From Bacteroidales bacterium UBA6340 (GTDB taxonomy: Bacteria; Bacteroidota; Bacteroidia; Bacteroidales; Paludibacteraceae): a stretch of DNA of 9,815 bases. A model generated the notes under the pieces. The model was not told the DNA's origin. It made no database searches and was given only the letters and a program-made list of their open reading frames with translations. The stretch is taken from positions 1-9,815 of the forward strand of contig DJSG01000048.1 in the NCBI GenBank assembly GCA_002440265.1. Direction: 5' to 3'. This document shows, piece after piece, positions 1 through 5,893 of the stretch. Both the position numbers and the translations under genes were made by a program. Position 1 is the first letter of the stretch; every line of letters begins with the position of its first letter.

Positions 1-149
1 GCAAAAATACATACCAATCTGCCTTTTTATGGGCATCTAGGGGAGACTTTTCTGCTTCGGACTACGTTTACCGGACAGCAATAATAGACAATGTGATATG
101 CCTGTTGGAGGGACTGATATTGTACGATGAAGTGAACGCACAGGGCTGA
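1..149 (+). CDS. 3' end of an unidentified upstream gene (partial)
   Basis: The frame beginning at base 3 is open up to the TGA at 147-149 and gives about 48 residues, ending in LLEGLILYDEVNAQG. The start lies outside the window. The peptide reads like ordinary protein (WASRGDFSASDYVYRTAII) and nothing competes on the other frames. It is followed by a terminator at 229-262, which suits the end of an operon. I do not recognise the family, and no function is offered. Confidence 0.6.
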   Translation, partial: KNTYQSAFLWASRGDFSASDYVYRTAIIDNVICLLEGLILYDEVNAQG

Positions 150-228
150 CCGAAATAGTCCAAAACAACACTTTTTATAACATTAGTCAAATAAGGCTCA
201 CAACTCGTTTGTTCTTTTGATTACACCC

Positions 229-262
229 GCCGTTCTCTCTGAGCCGAGAGGGCGGCTTTTTT
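229..262 (+). terminator. Intrinsic terminator upstream of hicAB
   Basis: An 11-bp stem (229-239 with 246-256, two G-U pairs) closes a TGAGCC loop and is followed by six T. It probably ends the transcript of the partial gene at 1-149 and insulates the hicA promoter. A GGCTCA at 195-200 is the exact complement of the loop. The stretch from 191 resembles the one after hicB (992-1057): both read TAAGGCTCAC, then GTTCTTTT, then a GA/CACC/GCC run into the hairpin. Confidence 0.75.
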
Positions 263-300
263 GTAATATGGAGATTGCAAAAACGAAATATATTGCAAAA

Positions 301-330
301 TTGTTGTATAACGTTTGTGCAATACAACAA
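301..330 (+). promoter_or_regulatory. Inverted-repeat operator over the hicA promoter
   Basis: A perfect 9-bp inverted repeat, TTGTTGTAT at 301-309 and ATACAACAA at 322-330, is separated by 12 bp and straddles the -33 TTTG (314-317). HicB-type antitoxins with a C-terminal DNA-binding domain usually repress their own promoter, so this is the natural candidate site for HicB or the HicAB complex. The symmetry and position are seen; the binding partner is inferred. Confidence 0.65.
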
Positions 331-345
331 AAAGCAGTACCTTTG
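314..345 (+). promoter_or_regulatory. Bacteroidetes-type promoter of hicAB
   Basis: TTTG at 314-317, a 20-bp spacer, then TACCTTTG at 338-345 match the Bacteroidetes primary sigma factor pattern (TTTG-N19-21-TAnnTTTG). Transcription would start near 349-352, about 16-19 bases before the hicA ATG. This position also rules out the longer upstream start for hicA. Confidence 0.8.
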
Positions 346-367
346 CATTGTCAAAAGCAGAACTATA

Positions 368-553
368 ATGAAAACCAGTGAGTTTATCCGTTTCTTACAG
401 CAGAACGGTTGGGTCTTAAAAAGACACGGCGGCGGGCACGATATTTACTATCACCCACAAAAGCCGAAATCGCAGGTATCTGTGCCGCGACACGGTTCCA
501 AAGAGATACCAAAGGGCACGGTGGAAGCCATTAAACGAGAGGCGGGGATTTAA
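368..553 (+). CDS. hicA: HicA-type toxin (mRNA interferase)
   Basis: The 61-residue protein has the compact HicA fold signature: an N-terminal helix (SEFIRFLQQNGW), then KRHGGGHDIYYHP with the conserved catalytic-type histidine at residue 24, then VPRHGSKEIPKGT and a short C-terminal helix. HicA proteins are double-stranded-RNA-binding-like ribonucleases that cleave mRNA and are neutralised by HicB. The ATG at 368 was chosen because the open frame upstream (from 275) would run through the promoter, and the family is normally about 60 residues long. hicB follows 37 bases downstream. In a phage this pair could serve addiction or exclusion of other phages; that role is inferred. Confidence 0.9.
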   Translation: MKTSEFIRFLQQNGWVLKRHGGGHDIYYHPQKPKSQVSVPRHGSKEIPKGTVEAIKREAGI

Positions 554-590
554 CCCTACCTTTCCAAAAACAATAAATAGAGGTAAAACA

Positions 591-995
591 ATGAAAGTGA
601 AAGTACGTATAGAGCGCGGTAAAGACGGCGCATATTGGCTCAACAGCGAGGGCTTGAGCAATGTATTGGTCGGCACTGGCGATACACTGGAAGCGGCAAA
701 GGCTGATTTCCAAGAATGTTTGTCAGATATGAAAGCCAGTTATACGGAGTGTAACGAACCTATTCCTGCAGAATTACAAGACGTAGAGTTTGAATACGAA
801 TATGATACAGCGTGTGCACTGACCGAACTCTCGCATTATATCAATCTGTCTGCACTTGCCAAGGAGGTAGGTATCAATGCCTCTTTGCTCCGTCAGTACA
901 AACAAGGGCAATATATCTCAGCCACACAAGCGCAAAAGATACAAACAGGCATCAATAATTTGGGCAAGCGTATGGCTGCCTTCACAATCCTATAA
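591..995 (+). CDS. hicB: HicB-type antitoxin with C-terminal helix-turn-helix
   Basis: The 134-residue protein has a HicB N-terminal domain at about residues 1-60: beta-strand MKVKVRIERGKDGAYWL, then GTGDTLEAAKADFQECL. A helix-turn-helix follows at about 86-128 (LSALAKEVGINASLLRQYKQ and the helix after it). The N-terminal part should bind and inhibit HicA, and the C-terminal part should bind DNA, most likely the inverted repeat at 301-330. The order toxin then antitoxin is normal for hicAB. The gene ends directly at the repeated terminator element starting at 992. The family assignment is strong; regulation is inferred. Confidence 0.88.
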   Translation: MKVKVRIERGKDGAYWLNSEGLSNVLVGTGDTLEAAKADFQECLSDMKASYTECNEPIPAELQDVEFEYEYDTACALTELSHYINLSALAKEVGINASLLRQYKQGQYISATQAQKIQTGINNLGKRMAAFTIL

Positions 996-1025
996 GGCTC
1001 ACTTTATAGTTCTTTTTTTGACACC

Positions 1026-1057
1026 AGCCACTCCGTTGAGCCACGGAGTGGCTTTTT
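1026..1057 (+). terminator. Intrinsic terminator after hicB
   Basis: A perfect 11-bp stem (1026-1036 with 1043-1053) closes a TGAGCC loop and leads into five T. It ends the hicAB transcript. The loop is identical to that of the terminator before hicAB, and a complementary GGCTCA sits at 996-1001, immediately after the hicB stop. Confidence 0.85.
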
Positions 1058-1149
1058 CGTACCCCAAGTGCTACTTCACCATCAAAAACCACCCAAACAC
1101 CCCCAAAAACCACACTTTTTGCGAAAAATTGCAGAAAATCGCAGAAAAA

Positions 1150-1181
1150 TTTGGTGGTATCAAACAAAAGCAGTACTTTTG
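1150..1181 (+). promoter_or_regulatory. Bacteroidetes-type promoter for the 1186-1356 RNA
   Basis: TTTG at 1150-1153, a 20-bp spacer and TACTTTTG at 1174-1181 match the Bacteroidetes promoter pattern. The flanking bases AAAAGCAG before the -7 box match those of the hicA promoter. The bases 1058-1149 between the hicB terminator and this promoter show nothing except short A-rich repeats (GCAGAAAA twice, near 1131-1148). Confidence 0.75.
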
Positions 1182-1185
1182 CGGC

Positions 1186-1356
1186 GTTCAATTCATATCA
1201 ACGTAGGCGGAATGTAAGGAATACCGCCCAAAGGGTGGCTTTTTTTATGCTCCGTAGCATAGTAAGCAGTATGCCGTCTTGCCCCGTGGTGTAGCCGTAA
1301 TAGCGCACCAACCCTACGTTGAAAGGATTGAACAGCGGGTAGCAAGGCGGCTTTTT
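1186..1356 (+). ncRNA. Candidate pseudoknotted RNA (leader or stand-alone)
   Basis: Right after the predicted start site, GTTCAAT (1186-1192) pairs with ATTGAAC (1327-1333), and TCAACGTAGG (1198-1207) pairs with CCTACGTTGA (1313-1322). A second long stem joins 1273-1286 to 1336-1351 (14 bp, one G-U, a two-base bulge) and is followed by TTTTT at 1352-1356. The two stems interleave, so they form a pseudoknot or exclude each other. Smaller hairpins are at 1224-1238, 1246-1261 and 1287-1310. No convincing ORF lies here. It could be a phage small RNA, or an attenuator leader for the gene at 1384. I do not recognise the class. Confidence 0.55.
1224..1246 (+). terminator. Internal terminator-like hairpin in the RNA region
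   Basis: CCGCCC (1224-1229) pairs with GGGTGG (1233-1238) around an AAA loop and is followed by C and seven T. If it works, the transcript from the 1150-1181 promoter would end about 60 bases long. Longer RNA would need readthrough or a competing fold such as the long stem 1198-1207/1313-1322. Confidence 0.5.
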
Positions 1357-1383
1357 GTTTATTGTTCAAAATAATTCAACATT

Positions 1384-1785
1384 ATGGCAGCAACATGTAA
1401 TGCCAAACTCCAAGTGGAGTTAGAGAGTGCGCAAGGCGCACAGTTCACCCAAGTTCAAAACAACGCCAAGATGCAGCGTCCTGTCTTTCTGCGCGAAAGC
1501 AGCGAGAAAGAGTTGGAGACGATGCGTCAGATGTTCCCGCCCCTTGTGCAAGAGGCGATGAAACTGCTGATAGAGTGCTATCAGTTCGAGGGTCGTCTGA
1601 TGGATGTAGCACGGATTGCGTTCGACCGTCTGAAGGACGAACACCCCGAAGAGGGTCCGGACGAGGTGGTACTGGAACATTACAACGAGGCTATCCGTCC
1701 GCACATCGACGCTATTCACGAAGAGATTGCCAAGGTTCTCGCAAAACAATTGGAAAACCACGCACTGGATGTAGCATATTGCTAA
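1384..1785 (+). CDS. Hypothetical protein, helical, phage-associated
   Basis: The 133-residue protein starts at the ATG 28 bases past the T-run that ends the RNA element. The first 30 residues are polar and probably flexible. From about residue 35 it looks all-helical (SSEKELETMRQMFPPLVQEA, then long helices to HPEEGPDEV and HYNEAIRPHIDAIHEEIAKV). There is no signal peptide or membrane segment. It ends 15 bases before the antirepressor, so the two are probably co-transcribed. I do not recognise the family. Its position suggests an early or regulatory protein, but that is only context. Confidence 0.7.
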   Translation: MAATCNAKLQVELESAQGAQFTQVQNNAKMQRPVFLRESSEKELETMRQMFPPLVQEAMKLLIECYQFEGRLMDVARIAFDRLKDEHPEEGPDEVVLEHYNEAIRPHIDAIHEEIAKVLAKQLENHALDVAYC

Positions 1786-1800
1786 CGGGAGGGCAAGACC

Positions 1801-2682
1801 ATGACAACCAACGAAATCCAAGTGTTCTCCAATAGTCAGTTTGGAGACATTCGCACTATCATTGCCGAAGACGGCGAACCGAGATTCTGCCTCGCGGACC
1901 TCTGTAAGGCAATCAATGTAACCAATCATCGTAATGTTGCCAAACGAATAGACCCAGAGGGTGTCCGCCGAGTGGACATCCTTACACAAGGCGGAACCCA
2001 ACAAGTTCTATTCGTGACAGAGGCGGGAATGTATGAAGTATTGCTGCGCTCAGATTCAGAAGAGGCTAAACCATTCCGCAAGTGGGTCACCTCTGAGGTT
2101 CTCCCCTCCATTCGCAAGACAGGTGGCTACATCGCCACCAAGCACGACGACACGCCGGAGGAGATAATGGCACGTGCCTTGGTGGTGGCGCAGAGCACCC
2201 TCGAGCGTCAGCAGAAACGCCTGCAAGAGCAGACGATGACCATCGAGCGGCAGGAACAGCAGATACAGGAGCAGCACAAGGAACTGCAAGCCGCCGCACC
2301 GAAAGTGTCCTACTACGACGACACGCTGATGTCCACCAACACGCTGACGATGACGCAGGCTGCCAACGCCATAGGGCTGAGCGTCTATGCGCTGACCGAC
2401 AGGCTGCAGAAAGCGGGTATCATCTACCGGCAGAGCGGACAGATACTGCTCCGCGTGCCGTTCTGCCAATGGGGGCTGCACAAGACGCGCACCAACACCT
2501 TCACCCGCTCCAACGGCGAGATAGGCACCAGCATCTACATGGTGTGGACGCAGAAAGGGCTGCGCTTCATCAACGAACTGCAAGCCCACGGCTTCAACGC
2601 CACGGAGACCGTGGCAGCCCTCCGCAAAGCAAAGGCGGATGCCCGGGCAGCGGCAAGGGAGCCGTCCGCCGCCGGCGGGTGA
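1801..2682 (+). CDS. ant: Phage antirepressor (BRO-N plus KilAC)
   Basis: The 293-residue protein has a BRO family N-terminal domain at about 8-110 (DIRTIIAEDGEPRFCLADLC, VTEAGMYEVLLRSDSEEAKP, RKWVTSEVLPSIRKTGGY). A Gln/Glu-rich coiled coil follows at about 122-165. A KilAC-type C-terminal domain spans about 166-265 (LTMTQAANAIGLSVYALTDR, then VWTQKGLRFINEL). Proteins of this layout antagonise phage repressors or act as DNA-binding regulators; the BRO-N part binds DNA and the KilAC part mediates assembly or partner contact. Base composition changes inside the gene: the first 330 bases are mixed, while from about 2134 on it is clearly GC-rich, suggesting domain shuffling. The C-terminal tail is Ala-rich. 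Confidence 0.9.
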   Translation: MTTNEIQVFSNSQFGDIRTIIAEDGEPRFCLADLCKAINVTNHRNVAKRIDPEGVRRVDILTQGGTQQVLFVTEAGMYEVLLRSDSEEAKPFRKWVTSEVLPSIRKTGGYIATKHDDTPEEIMARALVVAQSTLERQQKRLQEQTMTIERQEQQIQEQHKELQAAAPKVSYYDDTLMSTNTLTMTQAANAIGLSVYALTDRLQKAGIIYRQSGQILLRVPFCQWGLHKTRTNTFTRSNGEIGTSIYMVWTQKGLRFINELQAHGFNATETVAALRKAKADARAAAREPSAAGG

Positions 2683-2686
2683 TAAG

Positions 2687-2709
2687 GGACGGCGCAGTTC
2701 GCGCCGTCC
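2687..2709 (+). repeat. Perfect GC-rich hairpin after the antirepressor
   Basis: GGACGGCGC (2687-2695) and GCGCCGTCC (2701-2709) form a perfect 9-bp stem with a 5-base loop, five bases after the antirepressor stop. There is no T-run, so it is probably not a standard terminator. It may stabilise the 3' end of the message or lower expression of the next gene. Confidence 0.6.
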
Positions 2710-2744
2710 GATGGCTAACCTATACGAGTAAAAAGGTACAAAAT

Positions 2745-2981
2745 ATGAGCAAGCAATTCACATCACAGCAGAGCCTGCAAGACCTCATCATCGACCGCCT
2801 CGGGAAACCTGTGCCGGTCAAAGGTGGCGGCACGATGAAAGACCCGCTGGACGGGCACGAGATGACCACGCTGGAGATGATTGCCTACAAGATGACCGAG
2901 CAGGCAATGTCCGGCGATGTCAAGGCCGCGCAGTTCATCATGAACCTGCAAGCGCAAGCCAAAATAAGGAAGAATGTGTAA
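2745..2981 (+). CDS. Small DUF5681-like phage protein
   Basis: The 78-residue protein starts at the ATG at 2745, preceded by an A-rich leader. The open frame upstream overlaps the antirepressor and is noise. A Gly-rich loop with basic residues (GKPVPVKGGGTMKDPLDGHE) precedes a helical part, TTLEMIAYKMTEQAMSGDVK then AAQFIMNLQAQAKIRK. The pattern of a helix, then GD-(I/V)-KAA-x-FIM, resembles DUF5681 proteins, which often sit near terminase genes and may relate to small terminase or DNA-binding functions. The resemblance is by eye and tentative. No large terminase follows. Confidence 0.6.
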   Translation: MSKQFTSQQSLQDLIIDRLGKPVPVKGGGTMKDPLDGHEMTTLEMIAYKMTEQAMSGDVKAAQFIMNLQAQAKIRKNV

Positions 2982-3019
2982 TTGGCATAATTATTGTACA
3001 ACTTTTAACAACTACAACT

Positions 3020-3622
3020 ATGGGTAGCAGAGCAGGCGGTGTATTTGATTTCTTCGGAGCAGGTGACAGCACTTATCGCGGACAAATCAAAAATGCCGAA
3101 AGCCTTATACACATCAGAGACCCACGTGTGTATAAAGAGACAACCCGCGCCATATCTCGGTTTTATGCAGCAATGGGTATCCCTGAGCGCAACATTAAAA
3201 TCGCGGATTTGAGTAAGGGCGTGTTTGGTGCCGGTGCAAAAGGCGGAGTCTATCTCAACAAGGCTTATTACAACAAGCCCTACAAGGATTTCGTGAAAGT
3301 GCATGCCAACCAAGAGGCTATAGGGCACCTTACAAAGACCAATAAACCTGGGATGCACACCACCACACACGAACTGGCGCATGCCTTGTGGTCATCGTCT
3401 GATAAGTCTCCGAAGGCTATCGCAGCGGGTAAGGAGATAAAGGCTGCATACAAGGCATTCAAGAATGCGGGAAGGGGTAGGGCTTATAGTAGAGGGTATG
3501 GTAAATATGCAACCCAAAATGCAGATGAGTGGTGGGCGGAGACTGTTACAAAGGCAGTACACGGGAAAGCGGATAAATACACCAATGCCGTGAAGACTAT
3601 CGCAAAGAAATATAAACTCTAA
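3020..3622 (+). CDS. Putative phage zincin-like metallopeptidase
   Basis: The 200-residue protein has a zinc-binding HExxH motif at residues 117-121 in the context MHTTTHELAHALW. About 50 residues later, QNADEWWAETVTKAVHG supplies Glu170 or Glu174 as a possible third ligand. This is the zincin layout seen in stand-alone phage proteins and at the C-terminus of some Mu-F-like minor head proteins and polymorphic toxins. No signal peptide or membrane segment is seen. It may be a detached head-protein domain or a virion-borne effector; the substrate is unknown. The A-rich stretch before the start (2982-3019) shows no promoter. The stop is 12 bases before the first of three tandem small genes. Confidence 0.65.
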   Translation: MGSRAGGVFDFFGAGDSTYRGQIKNAESLIHIRDPRVYKETTRAISRFYAAMGIPERNIKIADLSKGVFGAGAKGGVYLNKAYYNKPYKDFVKVHANQEAIGHLTKTNKPGMHTTTHELAHALWSSSDKSPKAIAAGKEIKAAYKAFKNAGRGRAYSRGYGKYATQNADEWWAETVTKAVHGKADKYTNAVKTIAKKYKL

Positions 3623-3634
3623 ATAAAGACTCAA

Positions 3635-3856
3635 ATGGAAAAGATTGCATTAACGGACAAGCAAATTGCTGTAGTTGAGCATAATCTCAAGATGCCTGTA
3701 GGTTATGAACCGGACGGGGAAGAAATGGACATACTTTGTGAGGTTATTGATATGGCTTTTGACTTTATGGAAAAAATAGGAGCATACGAGGAAAGCGGTG
3801 ATGACCTGTTAAGGTGGTTCTACAACAAATACAAGGAGCAGCAGGCAAAGGCATAA
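3635..3856 (+). CDS. Small acidic paralogue, copy 1
   Basis: The 73-residue protein starts MEKIALTDKQIAVVEHNL, has the block GYEPDGEEMDILCEVIDMAF, and ends WFYNKYKEQQAKA. It is strongly acidic and probably all-helical, with no signal or membrane segment. I do not recognise the family. Three related genes in a row in a phage suggest a dosage effect or diversification, as seen for some anti-defence or DNA-mimic proteins; that idea rests only on size, charge and duplication. Confidence 0.7.
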   Translation: MEKIALTDKQIAVVEHNLKMPVGYEPDGEEMDILCEVIDMAFDFMEKIGAYEESGDDLLRWFYNKYKEQQAKA

Positions 3857-3877
3857 CTCTAAAAAATAAGACTCAGT

Positions 3878-4095
3878 ATGAAAAAGATTGTACTAACCAA
3901 AGAGCAAATTGCACTGATAGAGTACGAGTTAAACAACCCATAGGTTATGAACCCGTAGAAGAAAATGAGGTGCGTATGCTTATGGAAATCTTAGATATGG
4001 CTATTGACCTTATGGAAGAATTGAAAGAATTTGATAGCGATGATACTTTGGAGTGGTTCTACAACAAATACAAAGAGCAGCAGGCGGAGGCATAA
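3878..4095 (+). pseudogene. Small acidic paralogue, copy 2, frameshifted
   Basis: The frame from the ATG at 3878 reads MKKIVLTKEQIALIEYELNN then P and a TAG at 3941. Shifting by one base at CCCATAGG (3937-3944) restores the paralogous continuation IGYEPVEENEVRMLMEILDM and the conserved end WFYNKYKEQQAEA. Compared with copies 1 and 3, one base is missing, most simply one C lost from a run of four. The intact product would be about 72 residues. The site is not a standard slippery heptamer, so programmed frameshifting is unlikely. A sequencing error cannot be excluded. Confidence 0.75.
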
Positions 4096-4113
4096 CTCTA
4101 AATAAAGACTCAA

Positions 4114-4338
4114 ATGGAAAAAATCGTATTAACAGACAAGCAAATTGCTGTAGTTGAGCATAATCTCAAGATGCCTGTGGGTTATGAACCGGACGGGGAA
4201 GAAATGGACATACTTTGTGGGGTTCTTGACATAGCGGACCACCTCATGGAGGAACTGGACGCCTACGATGAACTTGACGACAGTCTTCTTAAGTGGTTCT
4301 ACAACAAGTACAAGGAGCAGCAGGCGCAGAATGTATAG
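4114..4338 (+). CDS. Small acidic paralogue, copy 3
   Basis: The 74-residue protein is close to copy 1 in its first half (the GYEPDGEEMDILC block is identical) and differs in the middle (DIADHLMEELDAYDELDDS), before the shared end WFYNKYKEQQA. It is very acidic. Its last 8 bases overlap the start of the ParB-DUF4417 gene, so the two are probably translationally coupled. Function is unknown. Confidence 0.7.
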   Translation: MEKIVLTDKQIAVVEHNLKMPVGYEPDGEEMDILCGVLDIADHLMEELDAYDELDDSLLKWFYNKYKEQQAQNV

Positions 4339-5434
4339 CGTCACCCCGACACAGTACCTGTCGCCGTCGGTGCTTACGCCGTTAGCCGACAACCCGCGGA
4401 AGATAACCCGCAAGGACTTGAACATCCTTGCGGAGTCTATCCGCGAGAACGGCTACTACCCGCACCGCCCGCTGGCGTTGGAGCAGCAGGGGGCGCAACT
4501 GGTGGTCTTGGACGGCAACCAGCGGCTCAAAGCCTGCAAACGGCTGCACCTCAAGATGGTGCCGTGCGTCATCTACTCGAACCTCACGGACGCGGAACGG
4601 GCGGAAATCATCCTGCGCGGCAACATCAACAACGGCACATGGGACGCGGACATGCTCTCCCTCGACCCGCAGTTCGCACAAATGGACTTGGCGGCTATGG
4701 GTCTGCAGATAGACCTGCCCGCCATCGGCACGTCCGAGACCCCCGATAGACCCGCGACCGACCCGCGAGAGACCCGCGACACGGACGACTCCGTGCCGGA
4801 TACCGAACAGGTGGAAGACTTCGACTACTGCAAGCGCATGTCAGGCGATTTTCTCTACGACTCGGACAACGAGTTCGACATCCCCAACCTGCTGCTCTCC
4901 CCGGACACGATGCCCGACCACCTCTTGCTGCCCCTTGCGCCGTGGGGCTCCGAGAGCCGCAACAAGCACGGCATCAGCACCTACCATTTCTATGTGGAGG
5001 ACTACCGCTTCGAGCGGCTGTTCAAAGACCCGATGAAACTGTTGCAGTCCGGGTGCAAACACATCGTGGAGCCCAACTGCTCCATTCACGACCAGACACC
5101 CGTGGCGATGGCACTGTTCCGGATATACAAGAAGCGGTACCTCGCCCGCTACCTTCAGGAGTGCGGCATCAAGGTGTGGGTGGACCTCAATGTGAGCAGC
5201 CACTTCGCCCGATACAACCGCATGGGTATTCCCCATGGCTACAATGCTTTCTTCACCCGCGGCACCGGCGGCAGGGTGAAACGACTGGAGTTCGACCTCC
5301 GGCAGGCACAAGAGATTAGCGGACTGGAGTACCCGAATATGGTGGTCTATGCCGGCGGCGACGACATCCGGCAGTTCTGCCAAGCCCACCGATTGCTCTA
5401 CCTCAACGAGTACATGACCGCCAAGGAGAAATAA
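4331..5434 (+). CDS. ParB-like N-terminal domain fused to DUF4417
   Basis: The 367-residue protein starts at the ATG at 4331, overlapping the previous gene by 8 bases; the longer frame from 4268 lies inside that gene and was rejected. Residues about 6-128 form a ParB/sulfiredoxin-type domain: LTPLADNPRKITRKDLNILA, then LVVLDGNQRLKACKRL, where GNQR stands in for the usual GERR, then LRGNINNGTWD. A polar, Asp-rich linker follows (132-165). Residues about 185-360 resemble DUF4417 (HFYVEDYRFERLFKDP, KHIVEPNCSIHDQTPVAMAL, YLQECGIKVWVDLNV). Such phage proteins lie near packaging genes and probably act on DNA or as nucleotide-dependent switches; the exact role is unknown. The gene is clearly richer in GC than the paralogues before it. 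Confidence 0.85.
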   Translation: MYSVTPTQYLSPSVLTPLADNPRKITRKDLNILAESIRENGYYPHRPLALEQQGAQLVVLDGNQRLKACKRLHLKMVPCVIYSNLTDAERAEIILRGNINNGTWDADMLSLDPQFAQMDLAAMGLQIDLPAIGTSETPDRPATDPRETRDTDDSVPDTEQVEDFDYCKRMSGDFLYDSDNEFDIPNLLLSPDTMPDHLLLPLAPWGSESRNKHGISTYHFYVEDYRFERLFKDPMKLLQSGCKHIVEPNCSIHDQTPVAMALFRIYKKRYLARYLQECGIKVWVDLNVSSHFARYNRMGIPHGYNAFFTRGTGGRVKRLEFDLRQAQEISGLEYPNMVVYAGGDDIRQFCQAHRLLYLNEYMTAKEK

Positions 5435-5470
5435 AGCACGACCACCTCGTATTGAGATGGTCGTGCTTTT
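5435..5470 (+). terminator. Terminator between convergent genes
   Basis: A 10-bp stem (5435-5444 with 5458-5467), extended by CTC/GAG after one mismatch, begins one base after the ParB-DUF4417 stop and leads into TTTT. Read on the minus strand the stem is followed by TTTATTT, so it may also end the convergent DUF2335 transcript. Confidence 0.8.
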
Positions 5471-5491
5471 GCTACCGCTATCAGTTACCTT

Positions 5492-5893
5492 TTAGCCTTG
5501 TGGTTTTTTCATAAATTGCCTATATAAGACGTACGCACCTATCAAACCGCATATACCAAATACAGACCCATATATATCTTTGTCCAGATATACAAACACT
5601 GCACACAACGCAATGAATATAAGCACCAACGACAGAAAGAAGATAACAAATAGTCTGTCGTTGTTGAGTGCTTTGTTCATCAGTTTTATTTTGTCATTAT
5701 CGGTTTTATGGCGATGTTCCTGTTCTTGCTTGGTTTGCTCTAAAAGCCAATCCACAATAGCGGGATTTACCTCTTTATAGGCTGCAAATTCGGCAGGTGT
5801 AGGCAACAAGGAATCATCCGATGCTATTGTTTGCTCAATAGCCATATCACCGCCATTCTTGGCAATACGTTGCTGTTTCACTTGCTTACCCAT
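5492..5893 (-). CDS. DUF2335-type membrane protein (moron gene)
   Basis: The 133-residue protein has a soluble N-terminal part with the DUF2335 signature at about 35-62 (AYKEVNPAIVDWLLEQTKQE then QEHRHK). Two membrane helices follow at about 80-102 and 107-126, and a short basic tail. Its start overlaps the end of the 59-residue gene by 16 bases, and GGAGG precedes the ATG, so translation is probably coupled. It is transcribed against all other genes from its own promoter, and its AT content is higher than that of its neighbours. These are the marks of a moron expressed in the lysogen. A role in superinfection exclusion is possible but not shown. Confidence 0.8.
   Translation of the reverse strand: MGKQVKQQRIAKNGGDMAIEQTIASDDSLLPTPAEFAAYKEVNPAIVDWLLEQTKQEQEHRHKTDNDKIKLMNKALNNDRLFVIFFLSLVLIFIALCAVFVYLDKDIYGSVFGICGLIGAYVLYRQFMKKPQG

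Larger units (their letters stand above)
3615..4338 (+). repeat. Three tandem gene-plus-leader repeat units
   Basis: Three units of about 240 bases follow one another, each a leader and a small gene. The 20-base leader aactctaaataaagactcaa is identical at 3615-3634 and 4094-4113; a divergent form is at 3855-3877. Units 1 and 3 differ at only about six of the first 110 coding bases, then diverge in the middle and match again at the end (encoding WFYNKYKEQQA). Unit 2 is more distant. The pattern suggests older duplication with recent exchange between units 1 and 3. Confidence 0.85.

Noticed and set aside
275..367. Longer N-terminus for HicA (31 extra residues)
   Set aside because: It would overlap the inverted repeat and promoter boxes, and the family length fits the ATG at 368.
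877..1206. 109-codon open frame over the hicB end and intergenic region
   Set aside because: It runs through a terminator and promoter and has low-complexity content.
1420..2004. 194-codon open frame on the minus strand
   Set aside because: It lies opposite two better genes and reads as a shadow with no domain pattern.
3929..3945. Programmed frameshift in the middle paralogue
   Set aside because: TTA AAC AAC CCA TAG is not a usable slippery heptamer and the sister copies need no shift.
4841..5389. 182-codon open frame on the minus strand
   Set aside because: Shadow of the ParB-DUF4417 gene caused by high GC; the plus-strand product has recognisable motifs.
5575..5582. TATCTTTG on the plus strand as a promoter
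   Set aside because: No TTTG occurs at the right distance and it lies inside the DUF2335 gene.
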